From AP-15 sp035503615 (GTDB lineage Bacteria; Pseudomonadota; Alphaproteobacteria; ATCC43930; CGMCC-115725): DNA of 56,822 nt. The DNA lies in contig DATJTI010000008.1 of the NCBI GenBank assembly GCA_035503615.1, positions 1-56,822 on the forward strand. The letters are read 5' to 3'. The notes under the pieces were generated by a model. That model was given only the letters and a program-made list of their open reading frames with translations. It searched no databases and was not told where the DNA came from. Shown here piece by piece: positions 17,782 to 26,234 of the stretch (positions within the stretch are counted from its first letter, which is position 1; every line of letters starts with the position of its first letter). The translations under genes and the position numbers were made by a program.

Positions 17782-18774
17782 ATGGAGACACGCAAGCTCG
17801 GCCGCACCGGGCTCGAAGTTTCGGTGCTCGGCTATGGCTGCGGCGCCGTCGGCGGGCTGATGGTGCGCGGCGATCCGGCCGACCAGGAGCGGGCCATAGC
17901 GCGCGCCCTTGAGGGCGGCATCAACTACTTCGACACCGCCGCGATGTATGGCAATGGCGAATCCGAGCGCAATCTCGGCCGGGTGCTGAGGAGCCTGAAG
18001 CCGCAACTCTATCTCGGCACCAAGGTGCGGATCCCGGCGGCGGAGCATCACCGGATCGGTGCCGCGGTCACGGCCTCGCTGGAGGCGAGCCTGCGCCGGC
18101 TGCAGCGCGACGAGGTCGACCTGTTCCAGCTGCACAATCACATCGGGAGCGGTGAGCCCGACGCGCTCGCGCCGGAGATCGTGCTGGGCGAGGTGGTCCC
18201 CGCGTTCGAACGGCTGCGCCGGCAGGGCAAGACCCGGTTTTGCGGCATCACCGCGGTCGGCGACACGGCCGCCCTGCACCGGGTCGTCGACGCCGGCGCC
18301 TTCGACACCGCGCAGGTCAGCTACAACATGCTCAACCCGAGCGCCGGTACGGCGATCGCGGCGGGTTACCCGGCGCATGATTTCGGCGATCTCCTGGCCC
18401 ATACGCGGGCGGCGTCGATGGGCGTCATCGCCATCCGGGTGCTCGCCGCCGGCGCCTTGAGCGGGGCTGAGAGCCGCCACCCGCTGGGCTCGCCGAATGT
18501 CGCGCCGATCGGCTCGGGCCGGGATTACCGCGTCGATGTCGAGCGGGCGCGGCGGCTCGAGCCGCTGGTGCGCGAAGGGTTCGCGGGCAGTCTGATCGAG
18601 GCCGCGATCCGCTTTGTGATCGCCCATGACGCGGTATCGACGGCACTCGTCGGTACCTCGACCATCGAGGAGCTGGAATATGCCTTGCAGGCGGTCGAGA
18701 AGGGACCGCTGCCGCCGACGGCACTCGATCGGCTGCGGACCCTGCAAGGCGGCTTTGTCGGCGAGACCCGTTAA
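17782..18774 (+). CDS. Aldo/keto reductase
   Basis: This 330-residue NADPH-dependent oxidoreductase has the aldo/keto reductase TIM barrel. Catalytic residues are visible: Asp and Tyr in NYFDTAAMYGNGESERNLG, Lys in LYLGTKVR, and His in VDLFQLHNHIG. The C-terminal ALVGTSTIEELEYAL is the cofactor-pocket segment. The ATG at 17782 follows GGGAGAAAACG. The substrate is unknown; the family reduces aldehydes and ketones of sugars and xenobiotics. It stands alone on its strand between the secreted protein and a convergent HExxH gene. Confidence 0.9.
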   Translation: METRKLGRTGLEVSVLGYGCGAVGGLMVRGDPADQERAIARALEGGINYFDTAAMYGNGESERNLGRVLRSLKPQLYLGTKVRIPAAEHHRIGAAVTASLEASLRRLQRDEVDLFQLHNHIGSGEPDALAPEIVLGEVVPAFERLRRQGKTRFCGITAVGDTAALHRVVDAGAFDTAQVSYNMLNPSAGTAIAAGYPAHDFGDLLAHTRAASMGVIAIRVLAAGALSGAESRHPLGSPNVAPIGSGRDYRVDVERARRLEPLVREGFAGSLIEAAIRFVIAHDAVSTALVGTSTIEELEYALQAVEKGPLPPTALDRLRTLQGGFVGETR

Positions 18775-18855
18775 AGCGGCTTCCTGCTGACCGCTGCCGC
18801 AGGTCGCGTCCCATCGGGAACCCCCGCCGACCATCGGTGTTTCCGGGCATCGGGG

Positions 18856-19113
18856 ATGGGCGAGAGCGGCTCAATGAATGGTATCGAGCAGGGGAATGGT
18901 GTCGAGCAACGGCTGGTCGCGATCGGGTTCCGGTTGCAGCGGCGGGATGCCGATTGCTGGCGGGTCGAACCGGTCGGGGATGCGTTTGGCGACGCGGACC
19001 AGCGACGCTTCGATCCGTCGCACAGCGTCCTTCTCGCGGCCTGGGCCGAGCGGCTGCGCGAGCGGCAAACGATACCGATCTACCGGATCTGCGCCGCCCC
19101 CGGGCGGGGTTGA
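18856..19113 (+). CDS. Possible small protein, 85 residues
   Basis: This short frame has high GC at third positions and a plausible protein-like pattern: EQRLVAIGFRLQRRDADCWRVEPV, then RRFDPSHSVLLAAWAERLRERQTIPIYRI. Its start is made of an 18-bp duplication (NGIEQG, NGVEQR). It ends 34 bp inside the convergent HExxH gene, an antisense overlap. I recognise no family. It may instead be a non-coding stretch. Confidence 0.35.
   Translation: MGESGSMNGIEQGNGVEQRLVAIGFRLQRRDADCWRVEPVGDAFGDADQRRFDPSHSVLLAAWAERLRERQTIPIYRICAAPGRG
18877..18912. repeat. 18-bp imperfect tandem duplication
   Basis: aatggtatcgagcagggg at 18877-18894 is followed by aatggtgtcgagcaacgg at 18895-18912. In the plus-strand frame it gives NGIEQG then NGVEQR. 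Confidence 0.8.
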
Positions 19114-19778
19114 AGCAGCACCTTCGGTATCGGGATGGCCGGTGGTATCGGGATGGCCGGTATCGGGATGCCCGGCATCGGACTGGCCGGTCCCGGCAGT
19201 CCGGCAGACAACCTGCGGCGGTTCAGGCCGGCCAGCACCCGGGTGAAATGGCGGGCGGCACCGCGCTTGAGGCCCTCGAGCCAGTTCTGGTCGAGAAACG
19301 AGGCGAGTGCGGGCTGTCCGAGTGCGGCCTCCCACAGGATGCCGAGCAGCGATGCCGCCGCTTCCTCGCGTTCACGGGCGAGCGGCGACAGCATCGCCGC
19401 GCGATCGGCGCGCGCCCGGTCGAGCGTATCGGGCCCCGGGCCGTGGCCGAAATCGATGACGCGCCGCCGCCTCGCCGGGGCGAGCGCGAAATGCGCGATC
19501 TCGTGCAGGATCACATAGGCCTCGGTGGCGCCGTTCAGCGCCGTCCCGTCCCAGTTGAACCGGCAGCGGACCCCGGGCGGATGCACGGCCATGCCAAAGC
19601 TGCCGGCAATCGCGAGCGCGACCAGGCGGTGCTGCTCGGCCTCCGGCTCTGCGGCGCGTTCGGCGGACGTCGACCGGATCAGGCCGAAGGCATTTCGGGC
19701 GTGCGGGCTGCGCAAATCGGCAGCAAAGCGGTCGAGAGTGGCAGCGAGCTGGTCGCTGGGGATTGGTGTCAGGATCAT
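19080..19778 (-). CDS. HExxH protein resembling EF-P hydroxylase
   Basis: The 232-residue protein has a metal site HEIAH (residues 92-96) followed by ARRRRVIDFGHG at about 102-113. This order matches E. coli YfcM (EpmC), which hydroxylates the modified lysine of elongation factor P, where HEISH is followed by ARRELVDFG. Downstream, EAAASLLGILWEAALGQPALASFL matches its helical part. Membership is therefore plausible but based on memory of the family. No EF-P, epmA or epmB gene is near. The last 35 residues are a PIPAIPIP-type tail encoded by a 15-bp repeat and probably unstructured. The start ATG at 19778 lies 8 bp from the anti-sigma stop. Confidence 0.5.
   Translation of the reverse strand: MILTPIPSDQLAATLDRFAADLRSPHARNAFGLIRSTSAERAAEPEAEQHRLVALAIAGSFGMAVHPPGVRCRFNWDGTALNGATEAYVILHEIAHFALAPARRRRVIDFGHGPGPDTLDRARADRAAMLSPLAREREEAAASLLGILWEAALGQPALASFLDQNWLEGLKRGAARHFTRVLAGLNRRRLSAGLPGPASPMPGIPIPAIPIPPAIPIPKVLLQPRPGAAQIR
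19126..19188. repeat. 15-bp tandem repeat, 4 units with a 3-bp interruption
   Basis: ggtatcgggatggcc at 19126-19140, then ggt, then ggtatcgggatggcc (19144-19158), ggtatcgggatgccc (19159-19173) and ggcatcggactggcc (19174-19188). On the minus strand it encodes the Pro/Ile-rich tail of the HExxH protein. Confidence 0.9.
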
Positions 19779-19786
19779 CGGCTCGA

Positions 19787-20626
19787 TCAGCGGGGTGGGG
19801 TGGAGGCCGGTGGAGTTTTGGCTTTTTCGCCCTCTTCCCAGGTCTCTCGGTAGACAATCTCGGCGATCCGCAGCAGCGATTGGCGATCGGTCCTGGCGGC
19901 GAGGGCATAGCCAAAGCCATGATCCGACCAGTAGAACGCATCGACGCCATCCTTCTCGGCGAAGCGGAACGCGGTATCACCACCGATGCCGGTGCGCAGA
20001 TAAAGGGTCAGGCGGTGTTTGCTGCCATCCTGATACATGAATTGCGCGGCCGCGCCGATTTCCGCCGGAAGCAGCCGGCCGCCCATCAGCTGGTAGCCGG
20101 CGGTGCTGAGATCGGGCACGATCAGCCTGCGGCCGAGGCGCCGCGACAACCAGCTCACCAGCTGTGCCTGCTGGGTGGCATCGACCTCGACCGGGTGCCG
20201 GATCTCAACCGAGAACACCCGGTAGGCCGCGATCGCGTCAGCGGTGACGACGCGCGCCATCGCGCTCGAGGCGATGGGGCCCGGCAGCAGTGCCGTCGCC
20301 GCGTCGCGCGCCGCCCAGCCGCCGACGCCGCCGATCGCCAGCAGCACGATCGAGGCGGCAAGCTGGGCCAGACGCCGGGTGCGGCGGCGACGGCGCTCGA
20401 CAAGGAGCCGGGCGAGGCGCAGCCGCGCCGGGATCGGCCCCGAGCTCTCTTCGGCAAAGGCCGCACGCAGCCGCGCCTGCTGCTTGGCATAGCACGCCAG
20501 TCGCGCCTGCAGCTCCGGGTCCGCGGCGAGGTAGGCATCGACAGCGGCGCGTCGCTCGGGTGGCAGGCAGCCGTCGAGGCGGGCATGCAGTTCATGCTCT
20601 TCGACTGCGCCGCGAGGGGCACTCAT
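19787..20626 (-). CDS. Anti-sigma factor, single-pass membrane
   Basis: This is a 279-residue partner of the sigma factor immediately upstream. The N-terminus EEHELHARLDGCLPPERRAAVDAYLAADPEL is the typical anti-sigma domain, but the zinc motif HxxxCxxC is not present. A membrane helix at about 85-105 (LAASIVLLAIGGVGGWAA) precedes a periplasmic part of about 170 residues including SWLSRRLGRRLIVPDLSTAGYQLMGGRLLP. Its ATG overlaps the sigma stop by ATGA, showing translational coupling. The signal sensed is unknown. A frame extending farther upstream is an overlap artefact with the sigma gene. Confidence 0.85.
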   Translation of the reverse strand: MSAPRGAVEEHELHARLDGCLPPERRAAVDAYLAADPELQARLACYAKQQARLRAAFAEESSGPIPARLRLARLLVERRRRRTRRLAQLAASIVLLAIGGVGGWAARDAATALLPGPIASSAMARVVTADAIAAYRVFSVEIRHPVEVDATQQAQLVSWLSRRLGRRLIVPDLSTAGYQLMGGRLLPAEIGAAAQFMYQDGSKHRLTLYLRTGIGGDTAFRFAEKDGVDAFYWSDHGFGYALAARTDRQSLLRIAEIVYRETWEEGEKAKTPPASTPPR

Positions 20627-21150
20627 TCGACCTTCCCGAGCGCCGGTGCCGCGGCTGCATGATCCTCGCCGATCAACCGGCGCAGGCGCTCGCGCCCGCG
20701 TGACAGCCGCGACATGACCGTGCCGATCGGCACACCCAACACCCGCGCCGCGTCCGCGTAGGACAATTCCTCGACCCCGACCAGCAGCAGTACCGATCTT
20801 TGGTCTTCCGGCAAAGCAGCAAATGCCCGCAGCAAATCGCGGTGTACCAGGGCCGCGTCCTGGTCGCTTCGAATCTGCGGAAGCTCGGCTTCGACCACCT
20901 CGGTCAGCGCGTCGTGCACCCCGCGCCGCTTCAGGCGCTGCTGGTCGCTGAGAAACTTGTTGTAGAGAATGGTATAGAGCCAGCCGCGCAGATCGCCGTC
21001 GGGGCGCCGCAGATGCCAGCGCGACAGCGCCCGTTCGAGACAATCTTGCACCAAATCGTCGGCGCGCTCCCGATCGCCGCGCAACAGCGCGCAGGCAAAG
21101 CGGCGCAAGCCCGGGATGTGCGCTTCGATCAGGGCCGCGTCGATCTGCAT
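20623..21150 (-). CDS. ECF RNA polymerase sigma factor
   Basis: This 175-residue extracytoplasmic-function sigma factor has region 2 in RADDLVQDCLERALSRW and LRGWLYTILYNKFLSDQQ, and region 4 in LPEDQRSVLLLVGVEELSYADAARVLGVPIGTVMSRLSRGRERLRRL, with the helix-turn-helix. It directs RNA polymerase to stress genes when released by its anti-sigma factor, whose start overlaps its stop. The ATG at 21150 is preceded by GGGGAAAG. ECF sigma factors often regulate their own promoter, but I could not identify a convincing -35/-10 pair here. Confidence 0.93.
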   Translation of the reverse strand: MQIDAALIEAHIPGLRRFACALLRGDRERADDLVQDCLERALSRWHLRRPDGDLRGWLYTILYNKFLSDQQRLKRRGVHDALTEVVEAELPQIRSDQDAALVHRDLLRAFAALPEDQRSVLLLVGVEELSYADAARVLGVPIGTVMSRLSRGRERLRRLIGEDHAAAAPALGKVE

Positions 21151-21293
21151 GACTTTCCCCGCAGGACAGCTGTTTCCTTCGCTGTGCGGTGACCCTTCTC
21201 CTCGGTGCGCGCTTTGAGCCCGGTCGCGGGCTCGCGGCGGTGAGCGGCCGCGATTATCGGACGCCCCAGTTCCCCGCGGATATCACATTCTTG

Positions 21294-22178
21294 TCAACTT
21301 TGCCCTGGCGCTGCCTCGGGCAGCCCGACCAACCGCGCGCTCTCTGCCCAGAGGCGGCGGGCGAGGCTGTCGTCGAATGCTGCCCGATCTGGCGCCGCCA
21401 GCGCCCGGCCAACGACATAGCCGCCGTGAAACCGGGCCGGATCGGGCACCGTCGCCAGAAATAGCGAGGTCTGTGCGCCGCGCTCGGGGCTGATCATGAA
21501 CGGCTTCATCAAACCCCAGGCGAGCCCGACCAGCCCGCCGCGCTGGGCGAGCCTGGTGGCGACGACTCCCGGATGCAGCGAGACTGCGACGACGCCCGTA
21601 CCGTCGAGCTGCCGCGCCAGCTCGCGGGTGAACAGGATGTTGCATAGCTTGGAGCGGCCATACGCCTTGATCATCGACCAGTTGCGCGGTCCGGCGATGG
21701 TTTCAAGGTCGATCTGGTTGCCATGATGCGCGCGCGAAGCGACCGTGACGATCCGTGCCGGCGCCGAGGCTTTCAGCCGTTCCAGCAGCAGATTGGTCAG
21801 CAAAAAAGGGGCGAGGTGATTGACCGCGAAGGTCAGTTCGTAACCATCGGTCGAGCGCGCGAATTTCGGCGAGAACAGCCCGGCATTGTTGACGAGGAGA
21901 TCGATTTGCCGGTGCCTGGCGAGGAGTTCGTCGGCCAGCCGTCGCACCTCGGCCAAAGATGCGAAATCGGCGATCGCGGTCTCGATCTGCACGCCGCGGG
22001 CGTGCTCGACGACAAACCGCCGAGCCGCCTCGGTCCGCGCCGGGTGACGGCCGGTCATGACCACCCGCATTCCGGCTTTGGCAAGACCCAGTGCGGTGTA
22101 GAGCCCGATCCCGGCGCTCGCCCCGGTGACGATCGCGACCCGCTCGGTTGTGCCGCTCGCCACGTTGGCGGTCCTCAT
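21294..22178 (-). CDS. Short-chain dehydrogenase/reductase, retinol-dehydrogenase-like
   Basis: This 294-residue NAD(P)-dependent oxidoreductase has a classical SDR fold: cofactor loop TGASAGIG (near residue 18), NNAG, catalytic Ser in VTVASRAHH and Tyr-Lys in YGRSK. A Gly- and Pro-rich C-terminal region (GGLVGLAWGLMKPFMISPERGAQTSLFLA) is like the retinol dehydrogenase-type subgroup. The substrate is not known. It lies about 140 bp from the sigma gene and 85 bp from nudC, all on the minus strand; an operon is possible but the gaps are moderate. Confidence 0.87.
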   Translation of the reverse strand: MRTANVASGTTERVAIVTGASAGIGLYTALGLAKAGMRVVMTGRHPARTEAARRFVVEHARGVQIETAIADFASLAEVRRLADELLARHRQIDLLVNNAGLFSPKFARSTDGYELTFAVNHLAPFLLTNLLLERLKASAPARIVTVASRAHHGNQIDLETIAGPRNWSMIKAYGRSKLCNILFTRELARQLDGTGVVAVSLHPGVVATRLAQRGGLVGLAWGLMKPFMISPERGAQTSLFLATVPDPARFHGGYVVGRALAAPDRAAFDDSLARRLWAESARLVGLPEAAPGQS

Positions 22179-22263
22179 TCGGTTGCCGACCCGCCTCTGC
22201 CGTCGCCCCCGAGCCGGGAGCGCCAGGCATCGGCGGCGGCTGCGTGATCCGCGCCGAAAAACT

Positions 22264-23184
22264 CTATATGCTGTCGATGCCGAATGCCCAGCGTCGGGCG
22301 ATCTGGTGGCCGATGGCGAGCGGCGGCGGCAGCGTGGCGAGGCCCGGGATCGGCTCGTCGCTGCGCGACCGCTCGACCATCGCCCGCACCTCCTCGCGCT
22401 CGAACCAGCGCACTTCGGCCAGTTCTTCGGGGTCGATCGTGATGTCCTCGCTCAGCGCCTCGGCCAGCACGCCCATCATCAGCGTCGATGGAAACGGCCA
22501 GGGCTGCGAGGCGAGGTAATGCGCCCGGCCGACCCGGATCCCCGATTCCTCGAACACTTCGCGGCGTACCGCCTCCTCGACCGTCTCGCCCGGTTCCATA
22601 TAGCCGGCGAGGCAGGAGAACCGTTGGCCGACCCGCCTGCGGCCACGACCCAGGAGGCAGCGCTCGCCCTTGACCGCCAGCATGATCACGACCGGGTCGA
22701 CCCGCGGGTAATGATGCGCCCGGCAGTTCGGGCAGCGCCGGCCCCATCCCGCCGCCGCGATCGTGCTCGCGGTGCCGCATTGCGCGCAGAAGCCGTGCCG
22801 GGCATGCCAGTCGATCAGCGACCGCGCCTCGGCCAGGATCGCGGCCTGGCCGGCGGGGAGAGCGGCGGCGAGGCTGCGCACATCGACCGCCGCCGCGTCA
22901 TTGGCGAGCGGCTCGGCGCTGACATCGAGCGCGAAATGGGCACGGCCATCGGCGATCCCGAGCAGGATCAGCGGCGCTCCTGCATCGATCGCGCCGCGCC
23001 AAGGCGACAGGCTCTGCCAGTCGAGCCCACCCGTCGCAGCGTCACGAACCAGCGGCTTCAGTTCGCGCAGCGGTAACAGACGGGTTGCCGGATCGTCGAG
23101 CAGGGTGGCGACCCAGCCGGCATCCTGGCGGCGCTGGCTGACGCGATCGAGCGGGTTGCCTGCAAAAGTGTAGATTTCTTCCAT
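22264..23184 (-). CDS. nudC: NAD+ diphosphatase (RNA deNADding enzyme)
   Basis: This 306-residue Nudix hydrolase cleaves NAD(H) to AMP and NMN and can remove NAD caps from RNA. It has the zinc ribbon CAQCG plus CPNCRAHHYPRVDPVVIML, the Nudix box GYMEPGETVEEAVRREVFEESGI and the NudC signature ASQPWPFPSTLMMG. The N-terminal domain is about 120 residues. The order is complete and the length normal. The start ATG at 23184 is followed on the other strand by the divergent ArsR gene, about 120 bp away. The call is firm. Confidence 0.94.
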   Translation of the reverse strand: MEEIYTFAGNPLDRVSQRRQDAGWVATLLDDPATRLLPLRELKPLVRDAATGGLDWQSLSPWRGAIDAGAPLILLGIADGRAHFALDVSAEPLANDAAAVDVRSLAAALPAGQAAILAEARSLIDWHARHGFCAQCGTASTIAAAGWGRRCPNCRAHHYPRVDPVVIMLAVKGERCLLGRGRRRVGQRFSCLAGYMEPGETVEEAVRREVFEESGIRVGRAHYLASQPWPFPSTLMMGVLAEALSEDITIDPEELAEVRWFEREEVRAMVERSRSDEPIPGLATLPPPLAIGHQIARRWAFGIDSI

Positions 23185-23306
23185 CGCCGCCGCCGGTCCC
23201 TTGCTTGTCGCCGCCTGATCGTGCGGTGCTGCGTCGTACCATAATTTCGCCGCCGGCCGAAGCGTTTGGCGCCCATCGCGACGCCGTTCGTGCTAGGTTT
23301 TCCGGC

Positions 23307-24011
23307 ATGGAAGACGGACCTCATATCGCCGAGATTGCAGCACTCGCCGGTGACCCGGCGCGCGCCAACATGCTGTCGGCGCTGATGGATGGCGGGAGCC
23401 ACAGCGCCGGCGAACTGGCCTATGCGGCGCATGTCAGCCCGCAGACGGCGAGCGCGCATCTGACCAAGCTCGTCGCGGCCGGCCTGCTCGCCGGGCAGCG
23501 GCAGGGGCGTAACCGCTATTTCCGGCTCGCCTCGCCCGAGGTCGCGCGCATGCTCGAACAGATCATGGCGGTCGCGGTGGGGCGGACTTCTCGCTATCGG
23601 CCGGCCTGGATGCGTGACGACCGGCTGCGCTCAGCACGCACCTGCTACGATCACCTCGCCGGCCGGCTCGGGGTTGCGCTGGCCGACAGCCTCGTCCGCA
23701 AGGGTCACGTGTGCTTTGACGAGGATGGCGGCGAGGTCACCGCGACCGGGACGCGGTTTCTCGAAGAGTTCGGCCTCGATCTGGCCGCCACCGGCCGCCG
23801 CCGCTTCTGCCGCCCCTGCCTCGACTGGAGCGAACGGCGCCCGCATCTTGGCGGCGCAGTCGGCGCGATTCTCGCGCAGCGCTGTTTCACCCTTGGCTGG
23901 ATCGTGCGGATTCGCGACAGCCGCGCGGTGGCCGTGACCAGCTGCGGCCACGACGGTTTCCGCATGGTCTTTGGCATCGATAGCTCCGCGGCGGCGGTTC
24001 AGGCGGCCTGA
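23307..24011 (+). CDS. ArsR-family transcriptional regulator
   Basis: This 234-residue protein has an N-terminal winged helix typical of ArsR repressors: ALAGDPARANMLSALMDGGSHSAGELAYAAHVSPQTASAHLTKLVAAGLLAGQRQGRNRYF. The C-terminal half (about 100-234) is a separate domain with RTCYDHLAGRLGVALADSL and a cysteine pair in RRRFCRPCLDWSERRPHLGGAVG, and possibly binds a metal or small ligand. This long variant is known in proteobacteria. The start ATG at 23307 is chosen because the conserved domain begins right after it. It may regulate itself, nudC or the transporter downstream, but no operator is proven. Confidence 0.87.
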   Translation: MEDGPHIAEIAALAGDPARANMLSALMDGGSHSAGELAYAAHVSPQTASAHLTKLVAAGLLAGQRQGRNRYFRLASPEVARMLEQIMAVAVGRTSRYRPAWMRDDRLRSARTCYDHLAGRLGVALADSLVRKGHVCFDEDGGEVTATGTRFLEEFGLDLAATGRRRFCRPCLDWSERRPHLGGAVGAILAQRCFTLGWIVRIRDSRAVAVTSCGHDGFRMVFGIDSSAAAVQAA

Positions 24012-24035
24012 TCGCCCTCCGCTCGGCGGCACCGG

Positions 24036-24052
24036 CCGTGGATAATCCACGG
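24036..24052. promoter_or_regulatory. Perfect 8-bp dyad, operator or weak terminator
   Basis: CCGTGGAT, centre A, ATCCACGG. It lies 25 bp after the ArsR stop and is followed by a short T run (gcggtcttt). It could fold as a 6-bp stem with loop ATAAT, or be a repressor site. Confidence 0.4.
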
Positions 24053-24395
24053 GCGGTCTTTACGCTTTGCGCTGGGAGCGCTGCTAGCGATGGCGTAAGG
24101 TCGGCGCATTGCTCAAAGCTGCTCACAGCTCTGGCAGGGGAGAGATGCACATTTCCCCCGGACCTTGCTCCCCCGGACCCGACGATCAATCGAGCGATCA
24201 ACCGGTCGAAAGATCCCTCTCGGCCGGCAGCATGCCAGCGGCCGGCGCGGGCCGGGCTGGGGCCGCTGACGCGACCGGTCCGCGGGGACCGCCTCTGGGA
24301 TGGCCGCCGCGACTTCGCGCCGCAGCATTATTAATGTTATGGTCATCGCTGCGATGGTCTGATCCGGCCGGTCTCGGGAGCCGCAGAGAAAGCCG
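24053..24395. other. Intergenic region upstream of the transporter, no gene seen
   Basis: About 340 bp with no credible gene. Open frames at 24109-24402 and nearby are rich in Pro, Gly and Arg and lack a ribosome site. The transporter promoter is expected here. In particular, no solute-binding protein is encoded. Confidence 0.5.
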
Positions 24396-25337
24396 GTGCT
24401 GACCTACATCATCCGACGGGTCCTGGCGACGGTGCCGGTGATGGCAGTGGTCACGCTGTTCGTCTTCGCCCTGCTCCATCTGAGCCCTGGCGACCCGGCG
24501 GCGATCATCGCCGGCGATACCGCGACCGCCGCCGACATCGCCCGAATCCACCACGCGCTCGGGCTTGATCGGCCGCTCTACATCCAGTTCGGCGACTGGG
24601 TCTGGCGGCTGCTGCACGGCAATCTCGGCATTTCGATCTTTACCGGCCTCCCGGTTTCGCGGCTGATTGGTCAGCGGCTCGAGCCGACCCTGAGCCTGAC
24701 CGTCGCCACGCTCGTGGTCTCCGTGCTGGTCGCGGTCCCGATCGGGGTGCTGGCCGCCGCCAAGGCGGGTACCTGGATCGACCGCACGATCATGCTGTTC
24801 GCGGTGCTCGGCTTTTCGGTCCCGGTGTTCGTCATCGCCTATGTGCTGATCTATCTATTCGCAGTGCGCACCGATTTGCTGCCGGTGCAGGGCTTTGTCG
24901 ATATCGGGCAGGGCCTGTGGCCGTATCTTTCGCATCTGATCATGCCGACCCTGGCGCTGGCCATGGTGTTTGCAGCACTGATCGCGCGCATGACCCGCAC
25001 CAGCATGCTCGAGGTGCTGGCCCAGGACTACATCCGCACCGCGCAGGCCAAGGGACTGACAAACAGCCGTGTCCTGCTCGGGCATGCGCTGAAAAACGCC
25101 TCGGTGCCGATCGTGACGATCATCGGCATCGGCTTTGCGCTGCTGATCTCGGGGGTCGTCGTCACCGAGACCGTGTTCGCGATCCCGGGCCTCGGCGGCC
25201 TGACGGTCGATGCGATCATGCGCCGCGACTATCCGGTGATCCAGGGTCTGATCCTGATCTTTTCGGCCGGTTACGTCCTGGTGAACCTGCTGGTCGATCT
25301 GAGCTACACGCTGCTCGACCCGCGCATCCGGTATTGA
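24396..25337 (+). CDS. Peptide ABC transporter permease (DppB type)
   Basis: This 313-residue inner-membrane permease of the dipeptide/oligopeptide/nickel family has the family start MLTYIIRRVLATVPVMAVVTLFVFALLHLSPGDPA, about six membrane helices and the EAA loop DYIRTAQAKGLTNSRVLLGHALKNA, which docks the ATPases. A C-terminal FAIPGLGGLTVDAIMRRDYPVIQG is typical of DppB. The start is the GTG at 24396. It is the first gene of a four-gene transport operon. The substrate could be peptides, opines or a metal chelate. Confidence 0.93.
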   Translation: MLTYIIRRVLATVPVMAVVTLFVFALLHLSPGDPAAIIAGDTATAADIARIHHALGLDRPLYIQFGDWVWRLLHGNLGISIFTGLPVSRLIGQRLEPTLSLTVATLVVSVLVAVPIGVLAAAKAGTWIDRTIMLFAVLGFSVPVFVIAYVLIYLFAVRTDLLPVQGFVDIGQGLWPYLSHLIMPTLALAMVFAALIARMTRTSMLEVLAQDYIRTAQAKGLTNSRVLLGHALKNASVPIVTIIGIGFALLISGVVVTETVFAIPGLGGLTVDAIMRRDYPVIQGLILIFSAGYVLVNLLVDLSYTLLDPRIRY

Positions 25338-25350
25338 CGGCGGGGCAGCG

Positions 25351-26232
25351 ATGACGATGGCGCCGGTCGAGCTTGCGATCCTTGCTGCGGCCGGGCCGCG
25401 CCGCGGGATCGGCCACGCCATCCGCCGCCATCCGACGATCGTCGTCGGTGGGGTGCTGTTGGTGCTGATGCTGCTGATCGCCATCCTGGCGCCCGATCTC
25501 GGCACGACCGATCCGCTGGCGCTGGCGCCGCTCGATCGTCTGCAATGGCCGTCGTGGCAGCACTGGTTCGGCACCGACATGCTCGGCCGCGACGTCTACA
25601 GCCGCACAATCTACGGGGCGCGCGTTTCGCTGCTGGTCGGGCTCTCGGTGTCGCTGCTCAGCACCGCATTCGGGCTCGCCATCGGGCTCGTCACCGGGTT
25701 CTGCCGCTGGGTCGATGCAATCCTGATGCGGATCATGGACGGGCTGATGTCGATCCCGGAGATCCTGATCGCGATTGCGCTGATGGCGCTGACCCAGGCG
25801 AGCCTGAAGAACGTGGTCATCGCGATCACCATCGCCCAGGTGCCGCGGGTGAGCCGGCTGGTTCGCGGCGTCGTGCTGACATTGCGCGACCTGCCGTTTG
25901 TCGAGGCTGCGTTTGCCAGCGGCACCACCCTGCCGTGGGTTCTGTGGCGCCATGTCGTCCCGAACACGCTCCCGCCGCTGATGGTGCAAAGCACCTTCGT
26001 TGCCGCCTCGGCGATGATCGTCGAGGCGATCCTGTCGTTTCTCGGCGCCGGCACGCCGCCCAGCATCCCGAGCTGGGGCACGATCATGGCCGAGGGGCGC
26101 AGCGTGTTTCAGGTTGCCTGCTACATCGTGCTGTTTCCCGGGGCGTTTCTGTCGGTGACGGTGCTGGCGATCAACCTCTTGGGTGACGGGTTGCGCGACA
26201 CGCTCGATCCGCACCTGCGGCGGCGGATGTAG
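25351..26232 (+). CDS. Peptide ABC transporter permease (DppC type)
   Basis: This is the 293-residue second permease of the dipeptide-type transporter. It has an N-terminal cytosolic segment and helix, then HWFGTDMLGRDVYSRTIYGARVSLLVG, the DppC signature, and the EAA loop VEAAFASGTTLPWVLWRHVVPNT. Further helices end in NLLGDGLRDTLDPHLRRRM. It starts 13 bp after the first permease stop, so it is in the same operon. It pairs with DppB to form the channel. The substrate is unknown. Confidence 0.93.
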   Translation: MTMAPVELAILAAAGPRRGIGHAIRRHPTIVVGGVLLVLMLLIAILAPDLGTTDPLALAPLDRLQWPSWQHWFGTDMLGRDVYSRTIYGARVSLLVGLSVSLLSTAFGLAIGLVTGFCRWVDAILMRIMDGLMSIPEILIAIALMALTQASLKNVVIAITIAQVPRVSRLVRGVVLTLRDLPFVEAAFASGTTLPWVLWRHVVPNTLPPLMVQSTFVAASAMIVEAILSFLGAGTPPSIPSWGTIMAEGRSVFQVACYIVLFPGAFLSVTVLAINLLGDGLRDTLDPHLRRRM

Positions 26233-26234
26233 CG

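Noticed and set aside
21151..21200. A GGAAAC promoter for the ECF sigma gene
   Set aside because: On the minus strand GGAAAC lies so close to the ATG at 21150 that no -10 box and leader fit between them.
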